A stretch of DNA of 38,048 bases from Rhizobium leucaenae USDA 9039 (GCF_000426285.1 NZ_AUFB01000035.1:1-38048); one strand, 5' to 3'; shown: positions 25,202-33,690, counted from the stretch's first letter. Notes: generated from the letters alone by a model not told the origin. Program-made: numbers and translations.

Positions 25202-26392
25202 ATGGCATACTTGGGCAATAATGTGCGTGAGTATCGGTACAAGCTACTAAATGAACTGATGGATCGCGAGAACCTGGATGCTGTCGCTTTCGCAAGCACA
25301 GAGTTCTTTCAGTTCGCGACCAACTTCCAGACGGATGTCACCACCTGGGAGCGGCCAATTCTCTGTGTCGTCCCGAGGAACGGCGCGCCGTTTGTTGTCC
25401 TCAATGAGCTTTCGACAAACAATTGGCGATATGCGCACGAAGACGGGCGTCTTTGGGTATCCGACACAAGCTTTTATGCGGAGCATCCAGTCCTCTCCAA
25501 TCGAATGCATCTTGTGCATGAATGGCCGGAGATGGTTGCCGAAAAACTACGAAGTGCAGGTCTCGGGAGAGCTCGCATCGGGACCGATGTTGGTGGCGGT
25601 CCATTGCAGAAGGCGTTCGCGCTGCTACCTGAGGCCCGTCCTCTAATGAAGACGCAAGAGTTTCGAGCGCTTCGTTGGGTCAAGCATCCCGAAGAGATCG
25701 CACTCATGCGCGAGATAGCGAGCTTGACCGACTGGTTACAGGATCGCTACCGGGAGAGTATCCGTCCGGGTCGGCTCCTGATGGAATTGGATATGATGAT
25801 GGGAGCCGAGTTAGCGCAGGAGGCCGCACGACGCTTTCCAGCGCAGGATGTTGCCTTGCTCGACCTGTGGTCGATCTCGGGTCCACCGTCGGCAGCTCCA
25901 CACGGGGACGGCAAGCGATCCGGTGCGATCCTCGAAAAAGGACACGTGATGATCAACTTGATTATCCCCCGCATTAATGGAGTGGTCGTGGAGAATGAGC
26001 GGACCTGGTTCTGTGGCAAGCCGGATACCCGGCAGGAACGCTTCTTCGAGGTCGCGCTCGCTGCAAATGAAGCTGGAATTGAAGCCGCTGTGGCGGGTCG
26101 ACCGGTGTCGGGAATTGATGCAGCAGCGCAGGCAATCATCGAAAAAGCGGGTTTTGGAAACTACATCATGCACCGGACAGGACACGGCATGGGCTTGTTG
26201 TGCCACGAGTACCCCGGAGACATGGCATTCAATCACCGTGCCTTGCTCGAAAACGAAGTTTATTCGGTCGAGCCCGGATTGTATGTTTATGGACTCGGCG
26301 GCTTCCGACAAGACGATACGGTCGTCATCGGGGAAAAGCCTGAAGTGCTGACACGGGCGTCTAAGGATCTAAGAAGCCAGACTGTTCTGTGA
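25202..26392 (+). CDS. M24 family Xaa-Pro peptidase-like protein, copy 3
   Basis: A 396-residue pita-bread protein, more distant from the two DoeA-like copies and closer to Xaa-Pro dipeptidase relatives. MHRTGHGMGLLCHEYP retains the catalytic/metal His region and VYSVEPGLYVYGLGGFRQDD the first C-terminal Glu. The two aspartate ligands expected in the middle of the C-terminal domain appear as Asn and Glu (MINLIIPRINGVVVENERTW), and the last Glu is changed. The canonical dinuclear metal site is therefore incomplete. The start has AAGAGG upstream. It diverges from the importer operon and is followed by a CocE-type hydrolase. It may act on an imported peptide or amide, but its substrate cannot be inferred. 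Confidence 0.82.
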   Translation: MAYLGNNVREYRYKLLNELMDRENLDAVAFASTEFFQFATNFQTDVTTWERPILCVVPRNGAPFVVLNELSTNNWRYAHEDGRLWVSDTSFYAEHPVLSNRMHLVHEWPEMVAEKLRSAGLGRARIGTDVGGGPLQKAFALLPEARPLMKTQEFRALRWVKHPEEIALMREIASLTDWLQDRYRESIRPGRLLMELDMMMGAELAQEAARRFPAQDVALLDLWSISGPPSAAPHGDGKRSGAILEKGHVMINLIIPRINGVVVENERTWFCGKPDTRQERFFEVALAANEAGIEAAVAGRPVSGIDAAAQAIIEKAGFGNYIMHRTGHGMGLLCHEYPGDMAFNHRALLENEVYSVEPGLYVYGLGGFRQDDTVVIGEKPEVLTRASKDLRSQTVL

Positions 26393-26468
26393 CACTTCGT
26401 CCCGACAGAATCTAGTCGCGATCGCGATTTTGCCGCTTTGCCCTTTGGTCATCGCTCCGGTGGAGCGG

Positions 26469-26483
26469 TGGCACGCCCAGAGC
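26469..26483 (+). promoter_or_regulatory. Weak sigma-54-type promoter candidate
   Basis: TGGCACG at 26469-26475 matches the -24 box exactly, and GC at 26482-26483 is at the correct spacing from GG. The TT expected before the -12 GC is GA, however. It lies about 160 bases upstream of the CocE-type gene. I found no TGT-N10-ACA activator site upstream, so this may be chance. Confidence 0.22.
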
Positions 26484-26643
26484 CGCGAACGGCCTACCAT
26501 AAAGCTGCTAGTGGGATCGCTTGGCTAACACGGTCGCGCCCCGCAATCCGCACCCTCCAGGCCGGCGCCCCTGCACTGGTAAGACAAATGCCGCAAAACA
26601 CTACGTACTGAAACATATGTCGCACACTCACAGGAGCGTTTGC

Positions 26644-28425
26644 ATGACCGATTCTCGCTTTCAGGCCCAGGCCGAGCCGAACGAAAATCCAGTATACCGC
26701 CTTGATCTCAGTGCCAAAGCTGCAGGCAGAGAGAAACTCGGCCCATTGGAATCGACGTATGTGTATGCGCACGAAGGTGTCAGGCTCGCTTTGGACGTGG
26801 TTCGTCCGATGGGCGATAGCGCGGATCATAAGCGCAACACCATCTTGGTTATGACCTGTTATGGGCGCGGAAAGAAGGGCGAGCCGTCCAATCAATATGC
26901 GGATTTGTTCGTTCCAGAAGGCTATGCGGTGGTGGTTGGAGATGTTCGCGGTACCGGCGCCTCGTTCGGCGTTTGGCCAGGTCACCGCTCGCGCGAAGAA
27001 ATCCTCGACTTTAGTTACGTGTTAGACTGGATCGCTGCACAGCCTTGGTCGACGGGCAATGTGCTTGCGTACGGCGTGTCCTACACCGCCAACTCTGCAG
27101 ACCTTATTGCTTCGAGAAATCATCCCGCCCTGAAAGGCATCGTGCCGCGCTATGTCGACTACGATATCTTTTTCGAAACCTATCCAGGAGGTGTTCCGAA
27201 CCTTACCCTCGACAGGTGGAGTCAACTGGTTGAATCGTTGAACAGAGACGAAAATAGCGAGATCAATGCTGATCGCGCCTCAACTCTCCGTGCGGGAATT
27301 CGTCCGGTGGGAAGCCAAGCGGAGTTGACGGCCGCGCTGCAAGAACACGGCCGCGCGCCGTCATTCCAGCCGGTCGAGCAAACCACGTCCTTTGACGATT
27401 GGCTCAGCAAACGTTCTGGGTTCGATTTCTCTCCACAGGCGTCGGCTGACCTTATCTCGCAATCGGGGGTTCCGATTCAAAATTGGGGCAGTTGGTTCGA
27501 TTCTGGGTCGCCCCTCGGGTCTATCCGGCGATTTCTACTCCAGTCGAACCCCATGAACATCATTCTTGGTCCGTGGAACCATGGCGGCCGCAAACCATAT
27601 GACCCACTGCGTGCTGATGTTCAGGACTGCGCTCCGATCATGGCGGCGCAACACGCAAATGATATTCGATTCATTGATGCTTGTTTCACGGGCGAGGCTG
27701 CTCTGCAGGCCGATAAAGTCATTCACTACTACACGTGCGGCGAGGGATCCTGGAAGTCAACGCGCTCATGGCCAGTCCCGGCCGTCCGACAACGATGGCA
27801 TATGGCAAGTGGCTCGCGCCTGAGCTCATCGCCGAGTGACACGGGCTACGACACTCTGCAGGTTGACCGTGAACTGGGGGACGTCCTCTCAAACAGATGG
27901 GACACCAATGGTGGCATTGGAACATGGGAAATCGATTATGGAGATCGGCGACAGTTCGATGCGGCTCGACTGGCCTATACGAGCGAACCGCTGCAGAATG
28001 ATTTGGAGATCACCGGGCATCCAGTTGTGGATCTGAACATAACCTCAACCCGTGAAGACGGTATTTTCTTCGTCTATTTGGAAGCAGTTAAACCTGATGG
28101 GACCTCCTGCTACCTTACAGAAGGCCAGTTGCGTGCGCGTCATCGGAAAGTATGGACTGCCTCGCCTTTCGGCGCGCTCGGACCACAACAAAGCTATTTG
28201 GAAAGCGACGCCGAGCCGCTCACACCAGGAGAACCGACCAGATTGGCGTTTACACTGTTACCGATTTCGGCGCTCATACCAGCGGACTATAGCTTGAGGG
28301 TGTGTCTAGCGGGAAGCGAGAGCACGAGTTTCGCCAATGTACCCGCTGACGGAGAACCGCCGCAGCTCAAGTTGCATCGCGGTCCTCACGGTTGCTACAT
28401 CGATTTACCCGTTGTTGAACGGTGA
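26644..28425 (+). CDS. CocE/NonD family serine hydrolase (S15-like)
   Basis: A 593-residue alpha/beta hydrolase of the CocE/X-Pro dipeptidyl-peptidase type that would cleave esters, amides or acyl-peptides. The nucleophile is Ser146 in LAYGVSYTANSADL, the acid is probably the Asp in NWGSWFDSG, and the His is in IILGPWNHGG. VVVGDVRGTGASFG supplies the oxyanion-side Tyr/Arg region. The C-terminal jelly-roll domain includes ITGHPVVDLNITSTREDGIF. The usual Gly after GxSY is Thr-Ala here. The ATG at 26644 follows AGGAG; the open frame reaches back to 26521 without similarity. No signal peptide is visible. It follows the third M24 gene on the same strand after 251 bases. Confidence 0.85.
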   Translation: MTDSRFQAQAEPNENPVYRLDLSAKAAGREKLGPLESTYVYAHEGVRLALDVVRPMGDSADHKRNTILVMTCYGRGKKGEPSNQYADLFVPEGYAVVVGDVRGTGASFGVWPGHRSREEILDFSYVLDWIAAQPWSTGNVLAYGVSYTANSADLIASRNHPALKGIVPRYVDYDIFFETYPGGVPNLTLDRWSQLVESLNRDENSEINADRASTLRAGIRPVGSQAELTAALQEHGRAPSFQPVEQTTSFDDWLSKRSGFDFSPQASADLISQSGVPIQNWGSWFDSGSPLGSIRRFLLQSNPMNIILGPWNHGGRKPYDPLRADVQDCAPIMAAQHANDIRFIDACFTGEAALQADKVIHYYTCGEGSWKSTRSWPVPAVRQRWHMASGSRLSSSPSDTGYDTLQVDRELGDVLSNRWDTNGGIGTWEIDYGDRRQFDAARLAYTSEPLQNDLEITGHPVVDLNITSTREDGIFFVYLEAVKPDGTSCYLTEGQLRARHRKVWTASPFGALGPQQSYLESDAEPLTPGEPTRLAFTLLPISALIPADYSLRVCLAGSESTSFANVPADGEPPQLKLHRGPHGCYIDLPVVER

Positions 28426-28698
28426 GGGCAGTCTTCATCTCCCATAAAGAGAGCGGCGTCGTTAATTCGGCGTCGCCTCCAGCAAAGTGATAGTTTCCGA
28501 CCCGACTTGGGATAGTCTCATCTTCGCTCGAAGCGCCGCGGAGAGCTTTAGAATTCACTCTCGTGCGGGTGGAGCGCCGTCGGGCGAACTACCTACAAAA
28601 GTCCGCGCCGATACAGAATGCGGACCCAAACCGACCGGCCGTCAATGTAGATCATGCTGAGCGTCTGGCATACATCGACGCGTTTCGAGCCGTGCATT
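28426..28698. other. Convergent interval without a gene
   Basis: About 270 bases between the ends of the CocE-type gene and the GAF gene. No gene or strong terminator hairpin was recognised. Confidence 0.4.
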
Positions 28699-29193
28699 TC
28701 AGTTAGCAAGGAAAGAAGGCGCGAGAGCCTGCGCGTATAGGCCTGCGAGATCGCACATCTCGAGGGTATAATGTTCGGCAGCATCCAAGAGGTTGATCCA
28801 ACCAATGACCTCGTTCCGCCAAACGACTGCGGTATTCAATACACCCACGAGGCCCATTTTGATCAATGTTTCGTGGTCGGCAAAGTAGCGCTTCATGTCT
28901 TCGCAATCTTTGCCCAGAAAGTGCCGACCAGCGCCGACACGCCTACTCCACTCGTCATCGGCGAGGGGCTTCGTTCCTCCGAGGGGACTGTAATTGAGGT
29001 CGGTCGAGTAGATCCGCCGCATAACGCCTGCGGCTCTATCAACCTTGAGGAGGGTAAAGAGCTTGTGGCCAAATTCCTCCTGGAAAGCGTTGTCTGCCAA
29101 TGCCATTAAGGCTTCGGAATCCGACAGGCGGCCGGCGCGCTCGTGAAATACGACGAGCCGTTGATACTGATCGTCTCTGAGATGATAGCCCAT
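28699..29193 (-). CDS. Small stand-alone GAF domain protein
   Basis: A 164-residue cytoplasmic protein that is essentially one GAF domain. Typical elements are FTLLKVDRAAGVMRRIYSTD in the early strands, HFLGKDCEDMKRYF, and the terminal strand pair LVGVLNTAVVWRNEVIGWIN followed by LLDAAEHYT. No output domain (helix-turn-helix, kinase or cyclase) is attached. Ligand-binding GAF domains of this length can act as sensors or as small enzymes. The start has AAGGAAAG upstream. It lies 165 bases downstream of the second C45 gene on the same strand, so it may be co-expressed and bind the substrate or product of that enzyme. The function is not known. Confidence 0.7.
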   Translation of the reverse strand: MGYHLRDDQYQRLVVFHERAGRLSDSEALMALADNAFQEEFGHKLFTLLKVDRAAGVMRRIYSTDLNYSPLGGTKPLADDEWSRRVGAGRHFLGKDCEDMKRYFADHETLIKMGLVGVLNTAVVWRNEVIGWINLLDAAEHYTLEMCDLAGLYAQALAPSFLAN

Positions 29194-29358
29194 ATCTTTC
29201 CTTGCAACTTCGCAATGGGGTTTGTGGGATTTTTCACCTGGCCGGGCCTTGAACAGACCGGCTGCAGTTTTTTTGACGTGGCTGATCGCTGCCCAGACGC
29301 ACCCGTGGGTTCGGTCCCCGGACGACGACGTCGCACCGCTCGGCGACTTGAGGCCGCA

Positions 29359-30405
29359 TTAGACGACGCGCATTGTTCCGCTTAGTGCAGCTCGCTCGTC
29401 ACGAGCCGCATGTATCCGCCACTCGATGCGGTCTGGAAAAAGCTCGAAAACACTCGTCGCGAGGGTCCGGGAGTCTTTCCAATCCTTGAAGATTAGAGTG
29501 GTCTCGTCAAACAGCACCGCTTCTGCTCCACCCGCCAACGCGCCTTCGCCGATCATTCGATCCGCCGCTGCTTGTCGGTCACGGGAGGAAGCGCCGATGG
29601 TCTGCTTCACCCCACTGAACTCGCTGGAGAGCAGATGGTTGGCATGCGCTCGCGGTTCAGCAACCTCTACCACGACGCAGCCTGAGGCCGGCGCTTCGAC
29701 AGAGAGTACCTTGCGGGTCTTCGCATCGCCAAGAGTGTGATGGAATCCACACGAGCGGTCATTGCGCTTCAAAATGCCGACCGCTTCGTCCAAACTTTTA
29801 GCATCAAGAATGGCGCGGCAAAGAACCTGTCGGGGCACGCCAGGTTTTTGGTCGTTCGGGGTGATCGCGTTGATCGTCTGGACCAGGCCGGTCTCGTTCA
29901 GGCGGAAGGTACCGCCCGGCAGCATGCCCGCGGTCATAAAGCTGCTCCACGCCGGCCCCACATCGGGCTCAATCTCCACCCAGAAATTGGCACCCAGCGA
30001 TTCGGGCTCGCCGTCCTCATTGTGGGCGATAACCGCCGGCCCATTGCATTCAGCTGGTATTAGGACAGTCGTGCAGCCCATTCCGGCAACAGCTTTTGCC
30101 GCGGAGGCGGCGTCTGGAATCTGCAGATCAGTCTGGCAATTCAATAGGAAGATGGTCTCGAAATCCTTGCCGGCACCTTCTGCGATACCCTCGATTTCGC
30201 GCACGTAGCGGGGATATGCCGCGCGGGCTGCAGCTTCCAAATTCTTCAAATATTCCGATCCGCGCCATCGAGCATCTAGAGCGCGAAATTGCTCCGTGCC
30301 AAGCCGATACTCGAGGAAGCTTGTGGCATTGGCCTTCCCGAGCGCACAACCAATCGAGAAGGCGTCGCCCTTGGCGTGCACACTGGTTATGAGGTTTTTT
30401 GTCAT
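29359..30405 (-). CDS. C45 family autoproteolytic acyltransferase/hydrolase, copy 2
   Basis: A 348-residue paralogue of the 8598-9653 protein, similar over its whole length. Shared blocks include KGDAFSIG, REIEGIAEGAG, AVIAHNEDGE, LVQTIN, CRAILDAKSLDEAV and SSRDRQAAADRM. The self-processing and nucleophile cysteine is Cys111 in GMGCTTVLIPA. Ntn hydrolases of this family transfer or hydrolyse acyl groups on amino compounds. The ribosome site is weak (GAGAA). It lies divergent from the ATP-grasp gene, which would form an amide or peptide bond. Amide cleavage here and amide formation next door are compatible with a make-and-break role. A weaker copy of the 19-base element lies about 160 bases upstream. 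Confidence 0.85.
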   Translation of the reverse strand: MTKNLITSVHAKGDAFSIGCALGKANATSFLEYRLGTEQFRALDARWRGSEYLKNLEAAARAAYPRYVREIEGIAEGAGKDFETIFLLNCQTDLQIPDAASAAKAVAGMGCTTVLIPAECNGPAVIAHNEDGEPESLGANFWVEIEPDVGPAWSSFMTAGMLPGGTFRLNETGLVQTINAITPNDQKPGVPRQVLCRAILDAKSLDEAVGILKRNDRSCGFHHTLGDAKTRKVLSVEAPASGCVVVEVAEPRAHANHLLSSEFSGVKQTIGASSRDRQAAADRMIGEGALAGGAEAVLFDETTLIFKDWKDSRTLATSVFELFPDRIEWRIHAARDERAALSGTMRVV

Positions 30406-31018
30406 TGAGTTCTCTGCTTTCCGCTTACTGTCGGTATGTTTCGGAGAGACTGCTGGCGCTGCCGTCAGAAGTGGGAGAGCGTTTGGTTTTCAGGTCGTGG
30501 CTCCCCTTCCGCTGCCAGGCCGCTCAGCCAAATTCATTGCGGCGCGTCGAGGCTAAGTATCCTGCATAAATCATTTGATACAAATTAATGCTTTATGAGT
30601 CAATTGCTTCATTCTCCGACTGAAAAGCTGTGTCGGCCCCCGGCTCTACGGCGCTCTTGCTAGATCGCTGATGCAATACCCCGGCCAGCCAAGGCAACGA
30701 GAGGATCCCTGAAGCAATTACGATCACTCAAGGGTGCAAAGGTCTGAGCGGTCGTTATTGTGACGGTAGTACACGAGTATTCTTCGGACCGCGTGATTAC
30801 CGATATCGCCAGTAGGCTGGGTGATGCTCCATTCCACCGTGCGCCGATCAAAACATCGCACACCTAGATCCGTCAAACAAAAAATTTACAAGATCTTTAC
30901 GTCCGCAATTCGCTGAGGATGGTACGTTCACTGCAGATCTGTGGCCGGGCGTAGCTAGCAAGGTTGATGCGGATACGCTCGGACCGCCGCAAATCCCGCA
31001 ACGGAGGGTCAGCAGTCA
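30406..31018. other. Divergent promoter region upstream of the ATP-grasp gene
   Basis: About 610 bases with no credible gene; a short minus-strand frame at 30660-30863 has no recognisable features. It contains the 19-base-element relative at 30564-30582. Near misses to sigma-54 and NifA-type sites occur but have wrong spacing. Confidence 0.45.
30564..30582 (-). promoter_or_regulatory. Shared 19-base element, diverged copy C
   Basis: Read on the minus strand, TGTATCAAATGATTTATGC matches copy B in 14 of 19 bases, keeping the CAAATG-TTTAT core. It lies 159-177 bases upstream of the second C45 gene in that gene's direction. It supports a common regulator for the aminotransferase, importer and C45 genes but could be a chance A+T-rich match. 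Confidence 0.35.
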
Positions 31019-32302
31019 ATGGCAAGAAGAGCGCTCATCCTGCTTGAAGGCAACGGACATGGTACTGGTGAGCAATATGTCCAAGCTGCCAAGAGTTTTG
31101 GCCTTCATCCAATTACCCTATCGACCGATCCAGCTCAGTACCCCTATCTCGCAGCGGGAGGTGTTGAAGCAATCCAAGTCGATACAGACAATCTCCATGC
31201 GCTGATCAACGAATGCTCTCGGCTGGGTAAGACCTACGAAATTGTTGGCATTACAAGCGCCGAGGAGAAGGTCTACGCGACCGCCGGAAAGCTCTGCCAG
31301 CAATTCGATTTACCGGGACCAAACCCCGCTTCGGTCGAACAATGTTGCGACAAATTCATTCAACGTCGCCTGCTCGCTGATGGAGGCGTTCCGATACCTG
31401 CTTATCGCCTGGCCACTAACGCGGCGGAGGTTGAAAGCTGTGCCGCGGAAATCGGCCTGCCAGTGGTGGTCAAGCCTGCGATCGGGGGTATCGGCGGCAT
31501 CGGTGTTCGACTGTGCCGAAACGTCGCCGAGTTGGCCGAACATACGGCCCATCTTTTAGGTGGGAAGCATACATGGCGGTCTTCACCGAAGATCCTGGTC
31601 GAAGAATTCGCACAGGGCCCGTTCTATGAAGCCGACACGATGGGAAATGAGGTCATTGGGATTAGCGCCGCCGATTTCGATCATCCACCACATTTTCTCT
31701 TTCGTGAGAGCATCTTTCCGGCCCTGCTGACTAACGACGAGCACGAGCGAATCTCCGACGTGGCGCTGCGCTGTTTGGGAGCTCTGGGACTTGGGTGGGG
31801 GCCAACCAACATTGAATTGCGGTGGACGACGCGTGGCCCAGTTGTAATAGAAGTCAATCCGCGTATTGCGGGCGGAACCTATCCTCGGCGGGCTCATCTT
31901 GCTTATGGTGTCGATCTCGTAACCGAGCACATTAAGCTTGCCACCGGCGTGGAATGTGACTTACGCACCACGTATCTCCAGACTGCAGCCGTGCGATTCC
32001 TACTCCCTGATCGCGATGGCACCCTCAGTTGGATCGACGGCGACAGTCGGGCGGCTGCCGTGTCGGGCGTTGTAGAGGTCAAATTTTATGTTAAGCCTAA
32101 GACGCAGATAGTCAGGAAAGGTGACTACCGGGACCGCATAGGACATGTGATCGCCGCTTCATCCAGCTTTGCACAGACCAAGGCCATACTTCAGCATGCG
32201 GTCGGTCTAATCGATTGGTCGATCACGCCATTCTCTACCTCTGGCGAAGAAGAACACGCCGTGCCGTTAAACTCCTCCAGCAGCCTCAAAGGCTCTAGGT
32301 AA
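31019..32302 (+). CDS. ATP-grasp ligase (L-amino acid ligase type)
   Basis: A 427-residue ATP-grasp enzyme that would activate a carboxylate as acyl phosphate and join it to an amine. The N-terminal Rossmann-like domain has ITSAEEKVYATAGKLCQQF. Lys152 and the glycine-rich loop VVVKPAIGGIGGIGV bind ATP. The magnesium ligands are Glu278 and Asn280 in PVVIEVNPRIAGG, and VEEFAQGPFYEAD fits the family. The C-terminal 100 residues resemble the accessory domain of amino acid/dipeptide ligases. GGAGG lies upstream of the start. It is first in a plus-strand series with a glutamate kinase-like and a KamA-like gene, and GC is visibly lower than in the catabolic part. Biotin carboxylase or carbamoyl phosphate synthase functions are unlikely because their other domains are absent. 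Confidence 0.83.
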   Translation: MARRALILLEGNGHGTGEQYVQAAKSFGLHPITLSTDPAQYPYLAAGGVEAIQVDTDNLHALINECSRLGKTYEIVGITSAEEKVYATAGKLCQQFDLPGPNPASVEQCCDKFIQRRLLADGGVPIPAYRLATNAAEVESCAAEIGLPVVVKPAIGGIGGIGVRLCRNVAELAEHTAHLLGGKHTWRSSPKILVEEFAQGPFYEADTMGNEVIGISAADFDHPPHFLFRESIFPALLTNDEHERISDVALRCLGALGLGWGPTNIELRWTTRGPVVIEVNPRIAGGTYPRRAHLAYGVDLVTEHIKLATGVECDLRTTYLQTAAVRFLLPDRDGTLSWIDGDSRAAAVSGVVEVKFYVKPKTQIVRKGDYRDRIGHVIAASSSFAQTKAILQHAVGLIDWSITPFSTSGEEEHAVPLNSSSSLKGSR

Positions 32303-32380
32303 AGGGCAATTCGCAATGAATATTGAGTTGCCCAGTGTAGATTGCAGAGACGTGCGTTCCTTTTAGCGAGGCAACACTTG

Positions 32381-33226
32381 ATGACCACGGCGCAATTAAT
32401 TTCCGCTCACCGAATAATCGTGAAGATTGGCTCCGCACTAATTGCCGACGGAGAAACCGGAGACATTCGCGGTTCTTGGCTTGAAACGATGATAGAAGAT
32501 GTGGTCCGATTTTTCTCACGTGGGCAGCAGGTGATCATCGTGACCTCCGGTGCTGTCGCGGTTGGGTCACGTCACTTCAATGAGTTTGACGTTCCTCTGA
32601 GAAGTGAAGAGCGACAAGCGGCTGCAGCCATCGGTCAAGTTCGACTCATGCTTGCCTTCGAACAGAGCTTAAAACGGTTTGGATTTGGACTCGGACAAAT
32701 ACTATTGATGGGCGAAGATCTACGCAACCCGCATCGCCGACTCAATGTTCTGTCAACTGTTCGACAAATCCTCAAAGTTGGCGCCGTTCCCGTTATCAAT
32801 GAGAACGACACAACCGCAACTGCCGACACCCGTTTTGGCGACAATGATCGTTTGGCGGCCCAGCTCGCAGAGTTGGTGCAGGCTGACATAATTATTTTGC
32901 TTTCCAACATAGATGGCCTCTTCACGGAAGATCCACACGACAACCCGTCGGCCCGTTTGATCACAGAGGTGCGACGCATTACCCCCCAAATAGAGGCCAT
33001 GGCCGGTCATTCCGTCTCTCGTCATAGTTCGGGTGGCATGCTGACGAAGTTGATGGCAGCAAGGATCGCCATGGATGCCGGGTGTTACATGATCATCGCG
33101 AAGGGAAACAAATCTTACCCGCTGTCGGCCATCGAGAACGGTGGCCCATCAACCTGGTTTATCCCGTTTGCAAGGGATAGGAGCGACCGCCACACTTGTG
33201 GCGACAACCTACCGCAGGCTCAATAA
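32381..33226 (+). CDS. Glutamate 5-kinase-like amino acid kinase without PUA domain
   Basis: A 281-residue amino acid kinase of the ProB type that would phosphorylate the side-chain carboxylate of glutamate or an analogue. Motifs are VKIGSAL with Lys15, VIIVTSGAVAVG, VPVINENDTTAT, FGDNDRLAAQLAELV, DGLFTEDPHDNP and SSGGMLTKLMAARIA. The catalytic part is complete, but the C-terminal PUA domain of most ProB proteins (about 367 residues) is missing. There is no proA-type reductase next to it, so proline synthesis is an unlikely purpose. The ATG at 32381 has a weak GAGG. It lies 78 bases after the ATP-grasp gene. The phosphorylated product could feed an amide- or reductase-type step in the same pathway. 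Confidence 0.85.
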   Translation: MTTAQLISAHRIIVKIGSALIADGETGDIRGSWLETMIEDVVRFFSRGQQVIIVTSGAVAVGSRHFNEFDVPLRSEERQAAAAIGQVRLMLAFEQSLKRFGFGLGQILLMGEDLRNPHRRLNVLSTVRQILKVGAVPVINENDTTATADTRFGDNDRLAAQLAELVQADIIILLSNIDGLFTEDPHDNPSARLITEVRRITPQIEAMAGHSVSRHSSGGMLTKLMAARIAMDAGCYMIIAKGNKSYPLSAIENGGPSTWFIPFARDRSDRHTCGDNLPQAQ

Positions 33227-33690
33227 TCGTCCTGCATTGCTGATTATTGGTAGCGCTCTTTTCAGTGCACGTTGTAAATCGTTTTGAAGAGCGGCGGCTT
33301 ATGCTGGCTGGCTTTTGAAGTTGAAGGGCAGCAGATCCTCGATATTGGCATCGTCGGGGCGCCGCAGCAGCGGTGTCCAGCCAAGCCCCAGCCACGCGCG
33401 CCAAAAAATCAGCACGCCGCAAGACAAGCGCATGACAGCGGCGGCAACCACATCAGATGGTGCTTCGAAAAACAACGGCTCAATCATTCCTTACATTGGT
33501 CGTGTCAACTTGGGTCCATTTCTGTTCTGGCCCTGACACACTGAAGACCCTTGTATTCTGTGGACGCCTGCGTAACCTGACTTTGCGTCACTTTGACAGC
33601 AATCAGATCGTCGACGGCACATTGATTGCAGGTGCATAACGAAGAACCGTACGACAATTGCCTCTCGCCTTTTTTTATTAAGGGCTCTAG
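33227..33690. other. Interval between the kinase-like and KamA genes
   Basis: About 464 bases without an intact gene. It includes an IS66-like remnant (33299-33400) and a pyrimidine-rich stretch shortly before the KamA start. The remnant suggests that an insertion once separated two formerly adjacent genes. Confidence 0.45.
33299..33400 (-). pseudogene. Possible IS66-type transposase C-terminal remnant
   Basis: A short minus-strand frame ends LRRPDDANIEDLLPFNFKSQ-PA-stop. The DLLPFNF core equals the end of the intact IS66 TnpC protein in this window (ITDLLPFNFAETL). Only the last 30 or so codons look related, with no ends or other IS66 genes nearby, so this is a weak call. Confidence 0.35.

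Noticed and set aside
30750..30775. Possible NifA upstream activator site (TGT...ACA) before the ATP-grasp gene
   Set aside because: The spacing is nine bases, not the required ten, and no sigma-54 promoter lies downstream.
30660..30863. Small minus-strand frame in the divergent interval
   Set aside because: No recognisable motif or good ribosome site; not supportable as a gene.
30940..30962. GG...GC pair resembling a sigma-54 promoter before the ATP-grasp gene
   Set aside because: Spacing between GG and GC is nine bases instead of ten and the flanking consensus is poor.
31019..32302. Carbamoyl phosphate synthase or biotin carboxylase identity for the ATP-grasp protein
   Set aside because: At 427 residues with a single ATP-grasp core and a ligase-like C-terminal domain, it lacks the additional domains of those enzymes.
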